From the NCBI GenBank assembly GCA_013044465.1, contig JABEUL010000030.1:1-13346 (forward strand): a stretch of 13,346 bases of DNA, in the 5' to 3' direction. The notes under the pieces are model-generated. The model was given only the letters and a program-made list of their open reading frames with translations, was not told the DNA's origin and searched no databases. Below, piece after piece: positions 1 to 8,220 of the stretch (within the stretch, counting starts at the first letter, position 1; each line of letters starts with the position of its first letter). The DNA comes from Acidimicrobiales bacterium (GTDB taxonomy: Bacteria > Actinomycetota > Acidimicrobiia > Acidimicrobiales > JABEUL01). A program made the position numbers and the translations under genes.

Positions 1-270
1 GTCAAAAGCGAGCTTCTCGAGAATATCGGAAGTAAGCTTGTTCTTAGCTGCCACCATTAAGCGGACCGTGCCATCGGGATCGCTGGCCAGGATCTCTAAG
101 ATTTCCATAGGTACGGTCTTATTGTTCGCCACCCACAGTTTGAATTCAGGGAACCGTTCAATAAGGTCATGCCAGACTTGAAGCGGAGCTTCTTCCCTGG
201 CTGCGCGGTTGTAAGCCGCCGGGTCCGTACTATTGCGCAATCGGACAAATTCCTCGGCTGAATCGATCAT
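1..270 (-). CDS. HEAT-like repeat protein, probable immunity protein of the Rhs toxin (partial, runs off the left edge)
   Basis: The minus frame opens with ATG at 270 and stays open for 90 codons to the window edge. It begins MIDSAEEFVRLRNSTDPAAY and continues with short helical repeats such as VWHDLIERFPEFKLWVANNK and IPMEILEILASDP-type units, where hydrophobic positions recur as in HEAT/LRV repeats. Small proteins of this appearance are common in Actinobacteria beside polymorphic toxins. The start lies one base after the toxin stop (TAG at 272-274), and a GAGG sits five bases upstream of it inside the toxin's last codons, so translation is probably coupled. From position and family I infer that it binds and neutralises the toxin domain in the cytoplasm. 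The C-terminus is missing. Immunity function is likely but not shown by sequence alone. Confidence 0.75.
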   Translation of the reverse strand, partial: MIDSAEEFVRLRNSTDPAAYNRAAREEAPLQVWHDLIERFPEFKLWVANNKTVPMEILEILASDPDGTVRLMVAAKNKLTSDILEKLAFD

Positions 271-271
271 T

Positions 272-710
272 CTAACCTCGACCCAGCTGGGACCAGGGTA
301 TGAAGTATCCGGTATCGCCCTTCCACTTGCCGCTGATGTAATCTCCATATTGGTTAGCATCGACGATCCATTGCAGACCCTGGGGTGTTGCCTCATAGAC
401 CTTGAAGGCCGAACCGCCATGACCCGCAAGATCTCGAGTCCACCAGGTTCCATCGGAAGCGCTCTCGTAAAACGTCGAATTGAATGGGCCTCCTCGGACG
501 ACAGACGAAGCGCCTTCTCGGGTGAGCTCCCAGGGGGCCCCGCCTCCGAAAGCTGGGTCATTCACACTTGCGGCCCCAGGACCTATCCCGTTGCCTGGCC
601 CAGTAGCAGCTCCCCCTCCTGCAGTACTAGCCGACTCTCCCGTTCCGCTACCAAATTTACTTATCCCAGCAGCACCCGCTTGTTCAAGTCCATAAGCAAA
701 CGCAACTGTG
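272..710 (-). other. C-terminal toxin tip of the Rhs protein, GC-rich
   Basis: The last 140 or so residues follow a Gly/Ala-rich hinge (STAGGGAATGPGNGIGPGAA) and form a compact domain. Its key stretches are WWTRDLAGHGGSAFKVY, QWIVDANQYGDYI and GKWKGDTGYFIPW. The pattern of Trp, Asp, a HGGS..K motif and spaced Lys/Asp resembles small RNase-like toxin domains of polymorphic toxin systems (novel-toxin or BECR-type families), but I cannot name the family with confidence. Likely catalytic candidates are the His of GHGGS and the nearby Lys and Asp residues. Base composition changes here: bases 481-660 are 63% GC by count, against 41% at 2161-2340 in the same gene, suggesting the tip came from another source. 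The variable tip coupled to an immunity gene fits the known behaviour of Rhs C-termini. Confidence 0.6.
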
Positions 711-3700
711 GCTACAACTGACTCCCCGGTATGAAGTATGTTTCCAGCTTCAGTCCAAGAAGACACGCATGGATCTGACCATCCATTCCATACAGCTCTT
801 CCATTCATCAATATGCCAAATGCGGGATCGCAATTCTCTACGGCAGCATTCCAGGATGAGCTGTTTAGACAGCTGTAAAGACTCTCGACCGTATTAGTTA
901 CTGGTCCAAGTCCTACCGGATTGTTTAATGCAAATTGAGCTGCATCTGAACCATTGCAAGGACTATTTGGATCTGAATCATTAGTGTGGCCAAATGCGCA
1001 GTAACTGGATCCACTGGGTCCACAGTCACCAATACAGCCGAACCCAAGGTCTATACCAACTCCCATCCCACTCGGATCACTTGAGTTCACAGGATCACCT
1101 GTAGCATATGAATATGCCTGGTCTGTGGATAAGTAGAGAGGGTCCATCGATGTGAATACTCCGGTGGTTGGGTCGTAGTATCTAGCTCGCATGTAGTCGA
1201 ACCCTGAGTAATTTGGACTCCCAACTGGTGCCAGGTATTGGCCCTGCCAGCCAAATACAGATCCTGGTATTCCGCCTGTCAGGTTCCCATATGCGTCATA
1301 CCTATACACATTGTCTGTATACCCATGGGTATTAGTAATCAGCCAGGATGAAATATCAGGAGTGAAAGACATAAATGTTGGGTTATCACTTGAATTATTT
1401 CCACTTGATTGAGCCTCGGTGGTATTTATCTGCTCAACCGGTGTGCCAGATGGACCATATATATAGTCATCAACTCCATCTGTGACTATATTGGCCATTG
1501 AACTACTTGAATCCCAAGTTAACTGTGTGGTTGAAGTTCCATTCTGGCCTGCTATTTCTAAGCCATCTCCTGAATACGAGAAGTTATTTGTAGTACTACC
1601 TGATGTGTAGCTGGTCATCCCTCCGAGGGCGTTGTAGCCATAGGAGTAGGTATTAGTTCCAGATGCAGTACTAGTTCTGTCTCCCAGTGAGTCATAAGTA
1701 TAGGTATTTACATTGCTGGTGCTTCCTACAAGGTTGCTACATGGGCTATTAGAGCTTCCAGGAGATGAATTTGAAGTTAACTCAGATGCTGGGTTCACAC
1801 TTGTTACATTGCTCTGTGGATTGTTAGAAGTGTTATTGGCCGTGAAATATGTGAGAGCACCGTTTCCTTGGTAACAAAAGTTGGAAGGTGATGATCCTTG
1901 AGCGGTAGTTCCCTCATAGGACACTTTGGAGGCACTGTCATAGTTGTAGTACTGATTCCCAGTCATAGATCCTCCACAGACCTGGGATATTTCCATGTAG
2001 TCATTTGTTAGTTGACCATTTTGGTTTCTAGACCCGGCCAGTGAATTGCCCATGTCCTGAGTTGCAGAAACAGCTCCTGGGCTACAGGACGGCTGAATAG
2101 CATTGGTGGATAATTTTGTCGAATGTAGTCCAAAATAACCTGAACTCAAACGGGAAGAAATAGTAGTGCTTGAAGGTGAAAGTGTGGAACTTGATTTTGT
2201 CATGCCAGCGGGACTTGGTCCTCCTGAAGTAATACCTTGTGCATAATCAGAATTTAAAATCATGTTATTTCCACTATCATAGGTCCAATTGGCACTTGAG
2301 AGCGTTGATCCCGATCCTGTGGTTTGAGTTATTAGATTCCCGTTCCCGTCAAAGGTAAAGGATATGGTATTTCCAGGTGCAGTCCCTAACCCATCACTCA
2401 CGGAAGCCATATTCCCTGCTCCATCATAAATATAAGTAGCTTTTGGCTTAGTTATGGTCATTGACGGGCCATAGATCGGGTAGTTGACTGTATCGATCTT
2501 GCCATCCGGATAATAAGTGTAGGAAAGTGGACTGGTTCCATTAGAACCATTGTATGAACTCAAATTAGACCCAGATCCAGCAGTGAAGCTTTGGGTTAGG
2601 AGATTCCCAGCTGTGTCATAGGAATAGGTGGTAGTTCCAGTTCCATCTGTCATGGAAGCCCTTGAGCCATCTGAGTTATATGTATAAGTGACATTTGGGA
2701 CCGCAGCGTAACCGGAATTATTTGTAACGGTCCTAGAAGCCATTGTGCCATCTGGGTTATAGGAATAAGTAGTTACCCCTCCTGGGGTAGTAAATGTATC
2801 TGTTAACCCACCAGAGAGGTAGGTATAGGTTGTGACTAAACCAGAGGGATCACTTGAGTTAGGTGGAGTTATTGTTTCGTAGGTCATAGAAGGTGAGCCA
2901 TCACCTGATGGTGGGCTTATTGATGAGCCACCGCAGGTGGTAGCTTCGTAAGTGCAGGTAGTTGTTGTATTGCCTGAAGCATCTGTCGTAGTCGAGATAG
3001 TGCCTGTGAGATTCGTATATTTAGTTGTCAGATTAGAATCCGGATCCATCGATATTGAATATGAACCATTAGGATCTTGAAATGAAAATGAAGTTGATGC
3101 CCCTGGAACTGCATCGGGGAAGAACTCTTGGCTAGTGGGTCCATTAAATCCAATAGCAGTTCCTCCAGTCATAAGACCTAGTTCTTGGCAAGTTGTAGCA
3201 ACACATGAAATCGAATCATACGAGTATGGAGTAACTGGAGTACTTTGTGATGTCCAATCTGCTGAATTTGCCACATCTGTGGTTGTCATGACAGTAGCTC
3301 CGTTTGCACCCACCATAGTAGCTCCACAGAAGTTTTGGGTTAAGGTACATGAGATTCCCGTAATAGCAGTAATACCGGTTGGGAGTGTCTGTTGAGTTCC
3401 CGCTGTACCGGTATCATAAAATAGGGCACTGCCACTTGAGGTGGTGCCAACTACCATGCAGACAAAAGAGGCCCAAACTTGACAACTTAGCGAACTTGTC
3501 GAAGTAGCTGATGCGGGAAGTGTGGATGCGTTAGTCCAAGAATTATTGCTAAATGAATAATAGCTAACCACTAGTGAATTACTTGAGTTCTTGCCAGATG
3601 TAAGACAAAATGGAGAGTTGAAAAATATAACACACGAAATGCCAGCTGCATTAGTTAACCCCGGGTCATTCTCATTCCAGCTAGTACCACCATTTGAATA

Positions 3701-6172
3701 AATAGCTGCTGACCCATTTGAATTAATGCCAATGGCAACACAGTAAATAGTTGTAACCGTGATACATGAAACACTGGAGAGTCCGGTAATTGAAGATGGA
3801 ATAATAACTGATGTAAAACTTGCTACTTGGCCTTGGACCCCGACATTTGACGAGTAGAGCATTACTGGTCCGCCTGAAGCAGATGTACCAGTAGCCAAAC
3901 ATGTACTTGCTTGGCACGATATTGATGAGACGGAGTTAATCCCAGTTGGAATCAGAGCAAGTATCACACTGCTCCCAGATCCCTCATGAATAGCAATCTC
4001 TGCTCCATTAGAAGTAGCGCCACCTAGCACGCAGTAGCTAGAAGTACAACTCGATGCACCGACCTGATCTAAGAATCCACCGCAAACAACACCGGTATTT
4101 GAATTTTGAGGGGTGACACCACAAAAGGCATTTCCATTTGGATTACTTGAGGCTTGAGTGATCCTTGCCTGATTAGAATTAACCCCACCTGAGACAAGTT
4201 CAATAGAGCCAATTGAGTTACCTGATGCGTCTCTGAATGAGTAGCTAGCAGGTCCTGAAAGACTTGTGGCAATCGTATTTAAATTAGCATTAATGAAACT
4301 AGATGTCCACGCACTGCATTTTGCCCCAGAGACCTTTATCTGCAGTGAACTTTGGGTGCAGTAAAGGTTTCCACTTGGATCATAGTAATTTAATGTTTCA
4401 GAATCTTCAGTTCCAGATGGTTTGGCACAGATTCCAGGACCATCCCCAGTAGTTAGCCCGGATGGGTCGCTGCATGTGGCCAGCACTCTATTATCAGCGT
4501 CATAGCTGGAATAGGTAATCTCATCTGGAACACCTGAGGACCCACTTTGAATTTTTGTCGAAGTTTTGTTTCCTGCGCTGTCATAAGTATTCGTGGTAAG
4601 TGCACCCAAGTCAGACACAGAAGCAATCACATTTCCATTTCCACCAAAATATGAAGTGGTGTCATCTGGTGCTGCACTCGGAGGGGTTGTTGGAGGCGTT
4701 GTGGGTTCGCTGGCAGGGCAGGCAAACGGATATTTGGTTGTAGGTCCTGAGTCATTTAGATAAGTAATTACATCGGTTGGCGTCATTGTGCAATAGGCCC
4801 TGCCTAAGGCATCGAAAGTACTAATTGAGGTTCCACCAGTAGGGGAAACGGTGGCTACCTTGTTTCCATTTTGATCATAGAAGTAAAGTGTTGTACCTGG
4901 ATTTGGATTAGTAGTACCATTTAGTGAACTAAGAGTAGGGAAACTAGAAAGTGCTGGACATCTTATAAGTTTTGAGTATTCTTCTGGCCCAACTGTACAG
5001 ATCAGGCGATTATAAGAATCATAGGCATTGAGAGTAGTTGCAGTGTAACCATTGGAGCTTGATTCAGTTGATGTTACAACATTGCCTGACTGGTCGTAGG
5101 TGTAAGTAGTTACGGTTCCATTTGGAGCAGTAGTAGTTTCAAGACTCCCTGGGTAACCACTATTTTGGGATGACGTGTAATACTGATAGGTAGTTTCTAA
5201 TCCATTGGCATCACTTTCACTTACTTTTTGGCCAGCTGGGTTATAAATGATGGTTGTGTGTCCTGGGTGAGACCCTGGTGGCGGAGGAGACGAGGGAGGG
5301 GTGGATGGACATGTAATCCCTAGAAGTGAATAATTGGTGGAATCCACAGTGCAATAAGGAAGACCAGAGGATGTATAAGCTGCAGCGGATGTGTAGCCAT
5401 CTGGATTTGTAACCAAAACTGGTAAATCCTGAGAATTGTAATATGTGAGGGTGACGCCGAGATTACTCTGCGACTTGCCACTTCCGGGAGTTGGTGGTGG
5501 GTTTGGAATCGACGCCGGACATGTTTTTCCAGCGGCAACATTATTGGCATCGACCTGGCACCAAGGAAGGTTAAACGATGTATAACTCGTTTGGGTCGTA
5601 TTCCCTAGCCCATCGGAGGATGAAACTACGTTGGCACTAGCCATATTTGAGCCGGTACTATCCAACACATTAGTGCCGGTATTCCCGTTTCCATCAGAGT
5701 TGGAAGTTGAAACATAATTACTGATACTTCTAAGCGAACTAAATGAGGCATCTGGAGCCGACGATGAGTCTTTAGAAATTGAGGTGCTAACCAATACCCC
5801 GTTATCAAAGTCGTATGTTGTCGTCGACAACACTGCCTGGGTTATAGGATCATTAACAGTCATAATTGTAGTTCCAAAGGAAATTGGATCACTGCCATAT
5901 GGCGGCAATATGGTATAGCTAAAATTTCCCACAGAAGTGGGAGTAGTCTGCTGGGTTACACCGTAAAGACTGGTCACTCCATCAGGTTGGATAACGGAGG
6001 AATAAGTTTCGCTGGCCTGGTTGACCGTATCGGACCAACTCGTCATGAGCGTAGTAGGCTGCCCCGATACAGTGTCGTAGCCATAGCTCGTAGTCACATT
6101 GCTACTATCTGTATCTGATTGAAGTTCAAGTGAAGACGAACCAACTGATTCATATGTGAATTTAGCCGGCAA
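272..6172 (-). CDS. Rhs/YD-repeat polymorphic toxin, C-terminal part (core plus toxin tip)
   Basis: This frame encodes about 1,966 residues and looks like the continuation of the upstream frame (6094-8019), not a separate gene. Its first possible start is a TTG with no ribosome binding site, and sensible coding (IEVVPSNGT) continues upstream of that TTG as far as about 6202. Contents in order: YD repeats interrupted by Cys-pair, proline-rich modules (about 4330-5570); a block of seven Cys-pair repeats (3170-4060); a long run of YD repeats (TYTYDQSGN, TYSYDTAGN, TYTYDSLGD); then the Rhs core end with RYYDPTTGVFTSMDPL (about 1140-1190) and SSDPSGMG (about 1069-1080). The DP.G motif marks the usual cleavage point between the Rhs shell and the toxin. 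The last 260 or so residues hold a Cys-containing linker, a Gly/Ala-rich hinge and the toxin domain. The expected product is a secreted shell delivering a C-terminal toxin to competing cells. The immunity gene follows by one base. Confidence 0.85.
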   Translation of the reverse strand: MPAKFTYESVGSSSLELQSDTDSSNVTTSYGYDTVSGQPTTLMTSWSDTVNQASETYSSVIQPDGVTSLYGVTQQTTPTSVGNFSYTILPPYGSDPISFGTTIMTVNDPITQAVLSTTTYDFDNGVLVSTSISKDSSSAPDASFSSLRSISNYVSTSNSDGNGNTGTNVLDSTGSNMASANVVSSSDGLGNTTQTSYTSFNLPWCQVDANNVAAGKTCPASIPNPPPTPGSGKSQSNLGVTLTYYNSQDLPVLVTNPDGYTSAAAYTSSGLPYCTVDSTNYSLLGITCPSTPPSSPPPPGSHPGHTTIIYNPAGQKVSESDANGLETTYQYYTSSQNSGYPGSLETTTAPNGTVTTYTYDQSGNVVTSTESSSNGYTATTLNAYDSYNRLICTVGPEEYSKLIRCPALSSFPTLSSLNGTTNPNPGTTLYFYDQNGNKVATVSPTGGTSISTFDALGRAYCTMTPTDVITYLNDSGPTTKYPFACPASEPTTPPTTPPSAAPDDTTSYFGGNGNVIASVSDLGALTTNTYDSAGNKTSTKIQSGSSGVPDEITYSSYDADNRVLATCSDPSGLTTGDGPGICAKPSGTEDSETLNYYDPSGNLYCTQSSLQIKVSGAKCSAWTSSFINANLNTIATSLSGPASYSFRDASGNSIGSIELVSGGVNSNQARITQASSNPNGNAFCGVTPQNSNTGVVCGGFLDQVGASSCTSSYCVLGGATSNGAEIAIHEGSGSSVILALIPTGINSVSSISCQASTCLATGTSASGGPVMLYSSNVGVQGQVASFTSVIIPSSITGLSSVSCITVTTIYCVAIGINSNGSAAIYSNGGTSWNENDPGLTNAAGISCVIFFNSPFCLTSGKNSSNSLVVSYYSFSNNSWTNASTLPASATSTSSLSCQVWASFVCMVVGTTSSGSALFYDTGTAGTQQTLPTGITAITGISCTLTQNFCGATMVGANGATVMTTTDVANSADWTSQSTPVTPYSYDSISCVATTCQELGLMTGGTAIGFNGPTSQEFFPDAVPGASTSFSFQDPNGSYSISMDPDSNLTTKYTNLTGTISTTTDASGNTTTTCTYEATTCGGSSISPPSGDGSPSMTYETITPPNSSDPSGLVTTYTYLSGGLTDTFTTPGGVTTYSYNPDGTMASRTVTNNSGYAAVPNVTYTYNSDGSRASMTDGTGTTTYSYDTAGNLLTQSFTAGSGSNLSSYNGSNGTSPLSYTYYPDGKIDTVNYPIYGPSMTITKPKATYIYDGAGNMASVSDGLGTAPGNTISFTFDGNGNLITQTTGSGSTLSSANWTYDSGNNMILNSDYAQGITSGGPSPAGMTKSSSTLSPSSTTISSRLSSGYFGLHSTKLSTNAIQPSCSPGAVSATQDMGNSLAGSRNQNGQLTNDYMEISQVCGGSMTGNQYYNYDSASKVSYEGTTAQGSSPSNFCYQGNGALTYFTANNTSNNPQSNVTSVNPASELTSNSSPGSSNSPCSNLVGSTSNVNTYTYDSLGDRTSTASGTNTYSYGYNALGGMTSYTSGSTTNNFSYSGDGLEIAGQNGTSTTQLTWDSSSSMANIVTDGVDDYIYGPSGTPVEQINTTEAQSSGNNSSDNPTFMSFTPDISSWLITNTHGYTDNVYRYDAYGNLTGGIPGSVFGWQGQYLAPVGSPNYSGFDYMRARYYDPTTGVFTSMDPLYLSTDQAYSYATGDPVNSSDPSGMGVGIDLGFGCIGDCGPSGSSYCAFGHTNDSDPNSPCNGSDAAQFALNNPVGLGPVTNTVESLYSCLNSSSWNAAVENCDPAFGILMNGRAVWNGWSDPCVSSWTEAGNILHTGESVVATVAFAYGLEQAGAAGISKFGSGTGESASTAGGGAATGPGNGIGPGAASVNDPAFGGGAPWELTREGASSVVRGGPFNSTFYESASDGTWWTRDLAGHGGSAFKVYEATPQGLQWIVDANQYGDYISGKWKGDTGYFIPWSQLGRG
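3170..4060 (-). repeat. Second seven-repeat Cys-pair array inside the Rhs protein, predicted beta-propeller
   Basis: Seven successive units of roughly 40-50 residues each carry an 'SC....C' pair followed by small residues: SSCTSSYCVLGG, ISCQASTCLATG, VSCITVTTIYCVAIG, ISCVIFFNSPFCLTSG, LSCQVWASFVCMVVG, ISCTLTQNFCGATM and ISCVATTCQELG. Between the pairs run beta-strand-like stretches with SN.G/TSSGSA turns. Seven units match the blade number of common propellers. The block separates the first YD-repeat region from the second. It is protein-level repetition; no near-identical DNA repeats were noticed. Disulfides within each blade are likely in an exported protein. Propeller fold is inferred. Confidence 0.6.
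4330..5570 (-). repeat. Cys-pair plus proline-rich modules within YD repeats
   Basis: Six YD-repeat units are each followed by a short insert starting with a Cys and closing with a second Cys, often 'CP', 10-30 residues later, then a Ser/Pro/Thr-rich linker. Examples of the first half are WCQVDANN, YCTVDSTN, ICTVGPEE, YCTMTPTD, TCSDPSG and YCTQSS; second halves include KTCPASIPNPPPTPG, ITCPSTPPSSPPPPG, IRCPALSSF, FACPASEPTTPP, ICAKPSG and AKCSAW. A related seventh, FCGVTP...VVCGG, lies just left of this block. I recognise this style from actinobacterial Rhs-like proteins. The pairs probably form disulfides that staple loops outside the YD shell. Confidence 0.6.
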
Positions 6173-8019
6173 AGTGCCATTGCTTGGGACAACTTCAATA
6201 GAGGATTTGGTTCACCTGTTAATAGTGGTGTTCCGTATATAAGTGTAAGGGTATTACCAGATATATTTGATGTCCAATTTGTGCATCCAGGTGAACTTAA
6301 CGGACAGATTCCTGATCCTGGTGTAAGTGGGGATGAAGAAATAGTGGAGCCAGAGGGAGATGATATTGAAATCAAAGGATAAACTCCTGATGGCGATTGA
6401 CCGGAAGAGAAAGAAAGTGTTTCGTTCTTTGATGCTCCGGTGTATCTAATATATGACCATGTCCCATCATTATTGTGGTTGAGAGTTGCAAGGACGCTAG
6501 ATTGTTCAGCACAGTAGTTGGTCCCGGTACACCAAGAATATGGACTGCCCGCCTTAGTCGATGGGGTGAAAACTGTTTGTGATCCGTTTTCTTCAGTGAC
6601 TGTTGCATTTTGATTGGAAGTATTTAGAGAGATGTTCATCAAAAGATTGCTGCTCCATCCAACCCCAAGTGACGATGAGTTCCCGCTTTGCGCCGAATCC
6701 GCATCATAGGTAGTTTGAAAATCTAAAGGAATACTTCCACCACTCGGGAGCGAGATCTTGCCCTGCGTCTTGTAATAATCTCCTGTTGCCAAATTAATTG
6801 GTTCGTTGGTGCTGGGCTGGGCCGGATTGCAACCACATGAATTGTCAGCAACTGATAGCGATCCGCCTCCAAAAGTAATTGGAGATGGAATTATCGGATA
6901 AAAGGGAAGAATTTGGGTGCTAGTCAGCAGAAGACCTCCATACAGTGTGTAGCATAAAGAAGAACCTTGCACGCACGAGACACCTTCGTAATCATCGGGA
7001 CCATTTGGTGCATTATATTGAGTGTAAAAATTAAGTGATGGATCAAATGAATTAGGGGTATAGGTTTGCGAATTAGTATCAATCGTCTCACAGTATTGAA
7101 CAGTCGCGCACGACATATAGTTGCCCGCCTGCGAAGCACTCCAGTTCGAACCTCCGTCATTAGTAACAAAAAATTCGCTACCAGCAGTAGTCTCTAGGTC
7201 GATTATGCATACTTGTTCTGATTCACACAATAAAACAGTTCCATCCGTAGCAAAAGTAATTACTAAAGTAGGCGTGGTCGTTGTCCCATTTAAGTTTATC
7301 TTGTATGTGTACACGTTTCCAGAAGCGACACCAGAGGCAATACAGTAGGTGCCTCCGTCAGGAGGACAAGAAATGGAGTCATACCCGAGTGGTATTTTAT
7401 TGGCGTTATCAGGCAATGGAAAACTTTGCGTCGATATCGAACTACCGGTAAAAGTAATTACCAATCCGCCGTCACCGCCTAGGACAATACACTGCGTAGC
7501 TGAAAGGCATGAAAGTTCTTCATAATCGTTCGTTATTGATACAGCGGACCATTCTAAGTATTTAGAACCATTAGTATAAAGGAGTTCCTCGCCTGTACTG
7601 TTATTGGTATTAGTTGCTAATGCAAAACAAACACCTTGGGATAGGCATGTAATGCCTGAGATCAAAGATTGGTGAAAGTTTCCAACCCAATCGACAAATC
7701 CAGGCACGATAGCGTCCAAAGTCCATGTCATACCGGAATTGTTGGTGCTTATAATCGATCCGGTTTGACTGCCAAAATAGCCGGTGGCTACGCATTCACC
7801 GACCGCCGGACAGGACAGAGCATTTATCGAATTATATACTCCAGGATAAGGTAAAAATCCAGTTGGCATGGTGGCAGTGACGTACAGCGTACCCGGCGGA
7901 TTGGAAGCATGCGCAACTTGGTTCGTAACAATTATTGAATTGTCAAGACTCAAGAAAACGACAACTACAATGAGAATGCGTATCATTTTTTCGATGCCCG
8001 CCCGCCATAATCTACTCAC
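6094..8019 (-). CDS. Rhs/YD-repeat polymorphic toxin, N-terminal part (signal peptide, propeller, Rhs entry domain)
   Basis: I chose the GTG at 8019 because GGAAGGGA lies about eight bases upstream and a good promoter sits at 8073-8102; the longer frame to 8106 would put its first codons over that promoter's -35 box. The protein then begins with a signal peptide: basic residues, the hydrophobic stretch ILIVVVVFLSL, and a likely cleavage site after QVAHA. Next come seven Cys-pair repeats (6935-7825), then the Rhs entry domain (DUF6531-like) with NEPINLATGDYYK, ISLPSGGSIPLDFQTTYD and SSSLGVGWSSN (about 6650-6840). The frame runs out at 6094 after about 641 residues; its last 35 or so residues, from LLKLSQAM, are out-of-frame translation. 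The real reading passes into the next frame near 6203. The product is expected to be exported by the Sec route. Confidence 0.85.
   Translation of the reverse strand: MSRLWRAGIEKMIRILIVVVVFLSLDNSIIVTNQVAHASNPPGTLYVTATMPTGFLPYPGVYNSINALSCPAVGECVATGYFGSQTGSIISTNNSGMTWTLDAIVPGFVDWVGNFHQSLISGITCLSQGVCFALATNTNNSTGEELLYTNGSKYLEWSAVSITNDYEELSCLSATQCIVLGGDGGLVITFTGSSISTQSFPLPDNANKIPLGYDSISCPPDGGTYCIASGVASGNVYTYKINLNGTTTTPTLVITFATDGTVLLCESEQVCIIDLETTAGSEFFVTNDGGSNWSASQAGNYMSCATVQYCETIDTNSQTYTPNSFDPSLNFYTQYNAPNGPDDYEGVSCVQGSSLCYTLYGGLLLTSTQILPFYPIIPSPITFGGGSLSVADNSCGCNPAQPSTNEPINLATGDYYKTQGKISLPSGGSIPLDFQTTYDADSAQSGNSSSLGVGWSSNLLMNISLNTSNQNATVTEENGSQTVFTPSTKAGSPYSWCTGTNYCAEQSSVLATLNHNNDGTWSYIRYTGASKNETLSFSSGQSPSGVYPLISISSPSGSTISSSPLTPGSGICPLSSPGCTNWTSNISGNTLTLIYGTPLLTGEPNPLLKLSQAMALCRLNSHMNQLVRLHLNFNQIQIVAM
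6195..6214 (-). other. Probable single-base frameshift joining the two halves of the Rhs gene
   Basis: Read on the minus strand, the upstream frame gives TGEPNP and the downstream frame gives SIEVVPSNGTLPAKF. The downstream frame has a stop at 6212-6214 and the upstream frame becomes meaningless after about 6203, so the switch must fall in this short interval. Moving from one frame to the other needs a shift of -1, which one missing base (for example a second T after CCT) would explain. There is no X-XXY-YYZ slippery heptamer here, so programmed frameshifting is unlikely. Either the gene is newly broken or a base was lost in sequencing or assembly. Confidence 0.75.
6935..7825 (-). repeat. First seven-repeat Cys-pair array, predicted beta-propeller after the signal peptide
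   Basis: Seven units each carry a Cys pair in the same setting: LSCPAVGECVATG, ITCLSQGVCFALA, LSCLSATQCIVLG, ISCPPDGGTYCIASG, LLCESEQVCIID, MSCATVQYCETID and VSCVQGSSLCYTLYG. Intervening sequence includes sialidase-like phrases such as STNNSGMTWTLD and VTNDGGSNWSAS (the S.D.G..W 'Asp-box' style). This supports a seven-bladed propeller with one disulfide per blade, placed at the N-terminus of the exported Rhs protein. A role in surface or target binding is only a guess. Confidence 0.65.
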
Positions 8020-8072
8020 GATATTATTCCCTTCCAGCCAATTCCGATAATCTTTTAGTCTATCCCTGCATG

Positions 8073-8102
8073 ACAATACAATATTCAGCTCACTTTTGTC
8101 AA
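8073..8102 (-). promoter_or_regulatory. Sigma-70-type promoter of the Rhs toxin gene
   Basis: On the minus strand a perfect TTGACA (8102-8097) is followed after 18 bases by TATTGT (8078-8073), four of six matches to the -10 consensus. Transcription would begin near 8066, giving a leader of about 47 bases that contains the GGAAGGGA ribosome binding site of the GTG start at 8019. Confidence 0.55.
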
Positions 8103-8220
8103 TCAAAGTCTTTTTGTAAGTCTCACTAATAAGTGGTGATAGTCAGAAATTACTCTATTGGTTAATCGAAAGTTAGGCCTAAGTGTGACTGAATAATTAA
8201 TGAAAATTCCCACATTACTC

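Noticed and set aside
233..721. Plus-strand frame of 162 codons (and another of 71 codons at 480-695) opposite the toxin tip
   Set aside because: They are shadows of the GC-rich minus-strand toxin coding sequence; the composition is low-complexity Ser/Pro/Arg and there is no family resemblance, while the minus frame is continuous with the Rhs core.
6195..6214. Programmed ribosomal frameshift in the Rhs gene
   Set aside because: No slippery heptamer and no clear stimulatory hairpin seen; a lost base explains the data more simply.
8020..8106. Longer start of the Rhs N-terminal frame at 8106
   Set aside because: Its first codons overlap the TTGACA -35 box and precede the predicted transcription start; the GTG at 8019 has a strong ribosome binding site and places the signal peptide correctly.
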